A program made the position numbers and the translations under genes. Positions 58,399 through 64,000 of a DNA stretch of 64,000 nucleotides are shown in pieces. Origin of the DNA: Bimuria novae-zelandiae CBS 107.79 (Eukaryota > Ascomycota > Dothideomycetes > Pleosporales > Didymosphaeriaceae). A model generated the notes under the pieces. That model made no database searches. It saw only the letters and a program-made list of their open reading frames with translations, and had not been told where the DNA came from. Location of the stretch: contig ML976684.1 in assembly GCA_010015655.1 (NCBI GenBank), positions 145,095-209,094 of the forward strand, read 5' to 3'. How positions within the stretch are numbered: the first letter of the stretch is position 1; every line of letters starts with the position of its first letter.

Positions 58399-59792
58399 AT
58401 AAGAAGGGCTTTGCGATCGGAGTACTTAATAGGCGCACTAAACAAGTGTTTAGTAGGGCTTTTGTGGAGTTAAAAACAAGGCGCCAGCCTATGCAAGACG
58501 GTAATAGGTAGTGGGTGTTGATACTTGTAAGTGTCTGCGCTAATAGTTCGGCACTACCTCTAGGCGTCATCTATCCAGGCGCTCCTAACGAGATACAATC
58601 GTCCTAGGTGGAGGATATAGACGTAGAAAAGCACTTAGTGTTTGTTACTATAACGCCCTTAGGCTAGATAAATAACGAGGTTAGCCTTGCGTGGCTAGAA
58701 TAGGTCTTTAATTGCTACACTCGAGAGAAGGCACGTAGAAGTTGGCGACTACTTATAGTAGATGGCCATGGCTCGCATATAACCTGGTCCTTTATCAAGT
58801 ACTGCGATAGGAATAGGATACTACTACTAGTGTTCCCTCCTTATAGTACCCACACGCTGCAGCCGCTCGATGTAGCACTCTTCTTACCTCTAGGTACAAG
58901 CTACACAAACTAGCTCACTAAACACCTTTATAGTACTTAAGGCCTAGTAGGTGTAAAGAAGCGCGACTTCTTCCGCCTATTCTATAAGTCCTAGACAAGA
59001 ATCTTTACCCTAAGCCTTATCCTTAAGGCCTTCGAAGTTACGGGCCTATCGCCACCAAACGTAGCTATAATTATTAATAAATTCTAGAATAAGCGCAGGC
59101 GGCTGCCTCGTACACCTTTACTAATTATAGTAGATAACTAGAAGCAAGCTATCCAAATACTGGCCTAGGTGGTGGAGAATTAGGACGCAGAGGAGGTGTA
59201 GTAGTTAAGGCGTACTATCTCCCATTTCTCTGCCTATACACAGCTTGTACAGCTTGAAAACGAAGGCCTACGCAACGTAATTAGAAAGCTTAAGCTCTCT
59301 AAAAATAAGTAAAGGAGGCTTAACCTGCAGTATTATAAGGAGTTTTATAGTATAGCTATTCTTTAGTCCCCTTATAAGATCCGCCAAGCTGAGGAGCGCT
59401 ACAAGGCTAATAAGGAGTAAAATTTATAAGAAAAGGTAGATAAAGCTTATTAGAAGGAGCTAAAAGCCTAAAAGAAGCTTTAAGATAAGCGGGATAAGTA
59501 GTAGAGGCGTGTAGAACGAGAGAGGGTAAGGGAAGAGAAAGCAAGGAAAAAGGCTACTAATAACGCTAAAAAGTAATAAAAGAAATAAGAGCGCAACGTT
59601 GCTAAATTTATATAAATACCTAAAATAAGTAAGCGTAAGGCCTTAAGTAAGCCTTTTATAGAGCCTATAGCTAAAAAATAGCGTGCGCGTGGTGCTACTT
59701 GCGTTATTATTAAGGCGTTGCTATTACTAGCACCTTTACTAGTTACCACGCGCAGTAGCCGTAAAATAAAGCTAAATAAGAAATAGGAGTAG
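58399..59792 (+). pseudogene. pogo-like DDE transposase of element D (N terminus in gap)
   Basis: Emerges from the gap as KKGFAIGVLNRRTKQVFSRA, just after the first catalytic Asp. It continues with LIVDGHGSHITWSFIKYCD (about 58755) and FPPYSTHTLQPLDVALFLPL (about 58835), so two catalytic Asp are kept. A long Lys/Arg/Gln/Glu-rich coiled coil follows (59300-59600), to a stop at 59792. Many Gln codons are TAG/TAA. It is related to B and C but has a different TIR. Confidence 0.82.
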
Positions 59793-59945
59793 GGTAAGCA
59801 CTATAGAACTTAGTAGACTATTATAACAAAAATTCTCGCGATAATAGCTATTATACGTGGCTCTATAGCCTTATTTTTGAGATGTGCAGCAGGTCGCCAA
59901 GGCGTGCACGGCCCGAAGGTGTGCACGGCGTGCACGGTTACTGTA

Positions 59946-62057
59946 ACGTGTGCGTGCGCGTGCCGAGCCACTTCGCGTGACGAGCCACCTAACACCATAA
60001 CAGCTTATGCAAGAATAAGGCTGCAGAACCACCCACAAACAATATTATTATAAGATTTTCTACTAGGGTAGTCAATCGATAGCTGCGATTAATTTGCACT
60101 ACTTAAATCTATCTAGAAGCTTAACGTCGCGGCCGCTGCGTGTAGATTTGCTCGGGGCAGCAGATGCGCCCTCTGAGGCCTCCCCAACATCTGTAGCATT
60201 AACAACACGTTTTGGACGCTTTTTGCTCTATGCAGATGGCTGAGAAGCCTTTCTCTTACACCTTTAGGATAGTTGTAAAGCTTTTTCTGCGTCGCGGGCA
60301 GACTTCTGGGCAGCGCGCTGAGCTGCCTTTTTAGCCCTCTCCTTCTCCTTCGCCTTCTTAGCTGCCTCTCGCGCATCACGCTTTTCCTGCTATATTTTCT
60401 CCTTGTATAGCTTAGCTACCTTCTTTAGCTTTGCTATTTTTACTTTTTAAAGCTACTACTACTTATCCTCTTATTCCTTAATAGATTAATAAACACGTGC
60501 CTCCCTCACCTTCTTTAGTAACTATAAGATAGCCCCACTCTAATACTCCTAGCGCTGTTAAAGATCTAGAGTTTTGCCCTTCTTTTTGCGCTTCTCCTTA
60601 ATAAATAGTGCCTACTTAATCCTATCTATCTCATGCTTAAGTAGCTCATTTTAGACAGATAGGTGGTGGAGCGATTGACGAAGCTTCTTTGTATCTTGAC
60701 TACCCTAATCCTTCACTACTAATCGTACAAGCCTATCCATCTTTCTCTAGTCATAATCGCTAAGCCCTGATAAGGAGTTATCGCCTGATTCTTGATCCTG
60801 GGCGAACCTATCCAGGATAGGATTAGGATCAGGTGGCGATATGCCTGTGGCTCTAAAAGAGCTGAGGATAGTTAATTCCTTAAAGGAGGCCTTCCACGCA
60901 TTCCAGAATAAGGGGAAGAAGTCGTCTTTAGTGATAGAAGCTAGGCCTTAGCTTCTATAAAGGTATCGTAATAGCTCTGCTAAGTATGCTGTTAATAGAG
61001 GCTTAAACATTGCAACGTTAAGTGGCTAAAGCGTATAAGTTAAGTAAGGAGGCAGGACAGCAAGCAGGATCCTATACTTATTATAATAGTTAATAAAGTC
61101 TATAGTAATATAAGATCCGTGGCCGTCTATAATTAAAAGATAATATGATCGTCAAGTCTTCTCTTTTATATAGCGATTAAACAACTGCTTAAGCCAGGCA
61201 AGCCCGATATCGTTGTTCGTCTAGCCAGAGGATGATGAGGTAATAAAGACTTTATATTCTCCTGCCTTGATATCCTCTACCCAGCTTAATTGGATACCCT
61301 TGTTGGCGGCCTTATAAATAAGGCTTGGCGGCAGAGCTGATCCATTAGCGCAGATACATGCCAGGAGCGTGATCCATGCGCGATTGCCATCTTGGAGTAA
61401 TGCCCTAACCTCCTTCTTCTCCCACATTCGTCTGCTGAATATTCTCTTTAATCTACCAACAATACCGATCAGGACGCCTTTTTTATCCATATTGTAGATA
61501 TAATAAGGATCTATGCGATATTCATCCATCTTACTATGTAGAAGGTTAAAATAGAGGCGATATTTATCCACTAAATCAGCTTTATGGCGATTGTTGTCCA
61601 TCCCGACAGTCCATTGGGAGATGAGATGAATGCTGTGTTGGTTAATAAAGCGGGTAACCTAGCTCTCGCTAACTAGCTCCTTTGCTATTGTAGAGGCAAA
61701 ATTCTGTATTATCTCTCTAGTAGGAGGTGTATGTCTCTTTGTGAGTCCTTCGATATATCGTACAAGCTCTTGCTCTTGTTGTAGTGTAAGTTTCTGCTGG
61801 TTGATATTCTTGGCTTCATTTGGGGCCTGAACGCGCTTGTGTCTTCGGGACAACGTAGTCCGATCTACACTATAGGTAGCCGCTATTTTTCTATATAAAA
61901 ATTTTTCTCCTGGATCTAAAGATTGAATAGCTTTAATCGCATCTTCAATTGCCCCCATATTGGTGGAGTTACGACGCGTCAAAGTTAGTGAGTCATTCAG
62001 TCTTTAGGTGTTGGGTGGCTCGTTACGAGAAGTGGCTCGGCACGCGCACAGACACGT
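59946..62057 (-). mobile_element. pogo-like DNA transposon C, inserted in the TIR of D
   Basis: 2112 bp, TIRs ACGTGTGCGTGCGCGTGCCG (left) and the inverted ACGTGTCTGTGCGCGTGCCG (right), flanked by TA (59944-59945 and 62058-62059). Same length and gene layout as element B, with diverged TIRs. Confidence 0.9.
60099..61958 (-). pseudogene. pogo-like DDE transposase of element C
   Basis: ATG at 61958 (MGAIEDAIKAIQSLD) to TAG at 60099, about 620 codons in one frame. It has an HTH region, VTRFINQHSIHL, YNMDKKGVLIG (about 61480), LLIIDGHGS (about 61125) and LPPYLTYTLQPLNVAMFKPL (about 61020; Asn where QPLD is usual), then the coiled-coil tail ending SGRDVKLLDRFK. Stops are mainly in the C-terminal half; 61221-61601 and 61659-61982 remain open. 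More RIPped than B. Confidence 0.87.
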
Positions 62058-62087
62058 TATGACTCAAAAAAAACGAGCTTCTTCGTA

Positions 62088-62312
62088 CTAGAGCCTGCTC
62101 CTCTGTAGGATGTAGCTTTCGTTTCTGGGCGTTGGCAACTGCCCGAGGTAGGTGACCGTTGACGCGTCAACGTAGGGTAAGTTAGATCGATCGATATCAT
62201 AGAGCCTTGCAGCGTTTCGGTAGCTAGAGACCTGTCTCATCTGAATCGCCCGGGTCGATAGAGCTAGCCCAGCTTCCTTTTCGAACTGGTGGGTGTGTTG
62301 TGTGATGGGCAT
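62088..62312 (-). pseudogene. Fot1/pogo-like transposase of E, N-terminal part
   Basis: ATG at 62312 (MPITQHTHQFEKEAGLALST), followed by YRNAARLYDIDRS, the helix-turn-helix of Fot1-like transposases. A frame change follows near 62180 and then VNGHLPRAVANAQKRKLHPT. It ends in EEQALV at the D insertion point. The next residues of the protein (WILDL...) are at 57558. Confidence 0.78.
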
Positions 62313-62396
62313 CGTGGGTGTTGTGTAGAGATGCGTCGCGATCTTGGTGGGGGGGCTCAGTGACTAGGTTGGCTCAATGACTGGTGAAACACGGTA

Positions 62397-62811
62397 AATA
62401 GTTGCCCAGGGGCCCGATTCTCGGCCCTCTGAACAACGTCTTTGTCAATATCAACCATGTTAGCTGCTGAACACTTGGGCCCGTGACAGCCACTATCATT
62501 TGGGCTACCTCACCTTCCAACTCCGCAACACATGGGACAAGCTTTCGCTTTCGCTTTCGCGGTTGCTCTCAATCCCACGGAACGTAGAATACGCTGCCCT
62601 TCGTATGGTCGACTCACCAGGGTCCGAAGCCAGGACCCAAAAAACGGACACCAGACATGGCCGAAAACTGGGAACAGAAACATGTTATTTATGTCCTAGA
62701 GTAAGACTAATGAAGCCCGTATATACAATTATCGCCAACAAGCTTAGCTTGCTCCGGCCTATCGTCATTATCCATAATATCAGCAAACCTCCCAAACAGC
62801 CACTACTGCCT
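62397..62811. other. Region right of the transposon stack
   Basis: Balanced composition. The plus-strand open frame 62500-63084 (194 codons) covers part of it but overlaps a better-supported minus-strand frame and has no recognisable domain, so I do not call it. Confidence 0.4.
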
Positions 62812-63440
62812 AAGCTCAGCCAAAAAGCCAACCAATTCATGAAACGCCTTGCCAATACCCAGACCTTGGGTGATTGCATTGCACTGATCCTGCAGCAGCA
62901 CTGCCAGCAACGTGTCGCGCCCACTCTGGTTCATCTGCGCCCAGTCCTGCGGATCCTTGAGGCGACACAGCCGCTCGAAGAATTGGCCCTAATGCATGCT
63001 ACCTTTGAGATGCATTGCATTCTGCTGCACCCAGTGCCTAGCAGCTGCAAGATCGAAGGAATTCAGATCAGTTTGCGAGGGTGAAGAAGGTCCGTTCGCA
63101 GATGCTTCTAATGCGAGGCCTGTACCATTGCCTATGTTGTGCATCTTCGCTACCATCAGGCCAACGGCAGTAGCGGCTTCGTTAACTTGGGCGCGGACAA
63201 CGTCCTAAATATGATCTGGTGAGAGCTGCAGTGTCATTGTTGGAATCCGAGCGGGGACGAAATCGCCGCGCGCGGTTGTTGTACGGGCATTGGCGTGGAG
63301 GTGGAAGCCAATAACACAGCCCTGCATCTCGGTTAGTTCGTTGGACGAGGCAAACTGAATGGACAAGAAGCGGATGGCCCAGATCTCCCAAAGCGGCCGA
63401 CTATCGTGAGAAACAAGCGGCCGCCTGGCGCCAGCATTGA
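62812..63440 (-). pseudogene. Unrecognised gene fragment with two RIP-type stops
   Basis: A minus-strand frame coherent over about 205 codons, broken only by TAG near 63208 and 62990. Visible pieces: PLWEIWAIRFLSIQFASSNE, GFHLHANARTTTARGDFVP, AATAVGLMVAKMHNIGNGTG, and AITQGLGIGKAFHELVGFLA. Not recognised. It follows the methyltransferase-like gene on the same strand and could be its C-terminal part after a frameshift or a separate gene. Confidence 0.45.
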
Positions 63441-63444
63441 TGTC

Positions 63445-63963
63445 TACATCTTGAGGGTTGCAGCTCGCTAGTCTGGAGGGATAGTGTGGAGGATCTGGAT
63501 AGCAAAAATGGCGTTGAATAGAATGCCGGGGCGCTGAAGGCGACTGCGGATGAAGTTGGGGAGGTTGGCGTGGGTAGCGCTAGCAAGCAGCAAATGTACT
63601 TGAGTCTCTGCCGTTCCTTTAGATAATCGTTAGCATGTGATGTCTGTGATCAATGCACGAATCCGTACCGCAAGGCGCGACATGAAGCTGGGATCGCTGC
63701 AGACGAAACGGAGCGTCAGTCTGAAGGAAGCCGTTGACCGCATCCACGCCGACGCACATGCCGCTTCCGATACTGGGCTTTGTGAGCGCGAGCACCTCAC
63801 CATGTCCAGTGCCAATGTCCAGGATGTTGTCACCAGGACGTAGGTTGGCGCTTTGGACGGCAAGCTTGCAGACAGCTGCTGTATGCGCAGAAGAGTACTC
63901 GAGGATGCCGACAAGGTGGCGAAAGCCGTCATTGACATCGGCGGGAGTGGAATACGTGGGCAT
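63445..63963 (-). pseudogene. Class I SAM-dependent methyltransferase, frameshifted
   Basis: ATG at 63963 gives MPTYSTPADVNDGFRHLVGI and a clear motif I, DNILDIGTGHGEVLAL (about 63780-63830), followed by CVGVDAVNGF (acidic residue after strand 2). The frame ends at 63619. Later motifs appear in another frame: FNAIFAIQILHTIPPD (about 63500) and MLAPGGRLFLTIVGRF (about 63410), the usual post-motif strand. So the gene has at least one frameshift plus two TAG codons. Substrate cannot be inferred. Confidence 0.65.
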
Positions 63964-64000
63964 GATAGGTAATTAGTTGGAAAGCTATGCATTTCGTCAG

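Larger units (their letters stand above)
57560..62085 (+). mobile_element. pogo-like DNA transposon D (left end in gap), inserted in E
   Basis: Right terminus ends ...ACGAGCTTCTTCG at 62085 followed by TA, beyond which element E's transposase resumes. Its TIR is split by element C at 59946-62057: the inner part, rich in GTGCACGG-type repeats (59905-59943), precedes C and the outer part (62060-62085) follows it. The left end falls in the N gap next to E's ILDLNRR codons, so the start is approximate. Confidence 0.72.
56042..62394 (-). mobile_element. Fot1/pogo-like DNA transposon E (host of nested insertions)
   Basis: TIRs (A/C)CGTGTTTCACCAGTCATTG... at 56042 and inverted at 62394, flanked by TA (56040-56041 shared with M2, and 62395-62396). 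Its transposase gene is cut in two by element D, which in turn holds element C. Without the insertions it would be about 1.8 kb, normal for Fot1-like elements. Confidence 0.82.

Noticed and set aside
57515..58570. Long open frames across the N run
   Set aside because: They exist only because N codons are not stops.
62500..63084. 194-codon plus-strand ORF
   Set aside because: Basic, low-information translation opposite a coherent minus-strand frame; no recognisable domain.

Overview
The window looks like a repeat-rich, AT-skewed compartment of a filamentous ascomycete genome. Most of its DNA is transposons whose reading frames are broken almost entirely by CAG/CAA to TAG/TAA changes (and the matching G-to-A changes on the other strand). 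That is the signature of repeat-induced point mutation (RIP), a process of ascomycete fungi. The families also fit a fungus: Copia and chromodomain Gypsy LTR elements, a Tad-type LINE, several pogo/Fot1-like and Tc1/mariner-like DNA transposons, a DUF3435 tyrosine recombinase gene, and a NACHT-WD40 (STAND/NLR) gene. Species is not assigned.

Layout. 1-8735: two copies of one Copia family; the first is cut by the window edge but keeps its 3' LTR, the second has its 5' LTR and is cut short. 8736-10830: 3' end of a LINE joined to the 3' part of a pogo-like element. 11155-25182: a nested block. An outer minus-strand Copia (element A, TSD AGAGC) carries a 3.4 kb mariner-like element (M1, TSD TA) in its 3' LTR and a complete second Copia (element B, TSD GTTAA) near its 5' end. 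25188-30870: a plus-strand Ty3/Gypsy chromovirus relic. 31430-36590: a sharp change to GC-richer DNA, a hairpin-forming palindrome, then a DUF3435 (Starship-captain-type) recombinase pseudogene split by a 2.1 kb pogo-like element. 37021-51008: the gene-bearing part, with a NACHT-WD40 pseudogene cut by a Fot1-like element, several unrecognised genes bearing one to three RIP-type stops, an aminoglycoside-phosphotransferase-like fragment, and one long intact gene for a coiled-coil/kinase-like protein. 51459-62394: a stack of TA-flanked DNA transposons inserted into or directly against each other, including an 839-base assembly gap. 62400-64000: fragments of a methyltransferase-like gene and an unrecognised gene.

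The two most notable observations are these. (1) Two distinct mariner-like elements (M1 and M2) each carry, convergent to the DDE transposase, a second ORF. The two second ORFs encode related proteins with a conserved W-x-C...C metal-site-like motif, so this appears to be a two-gene transposon family. (2) The DUF3435 pseudogene begins about 420 bp inside a compositional boundary and reads inward toward a segment holding an NLR and other accessory genes, the layout expected for the left end of a degraded Starship. Only the kinase-like gene (48624-51008) appears fully open; nearly everything else is a pseudogene.
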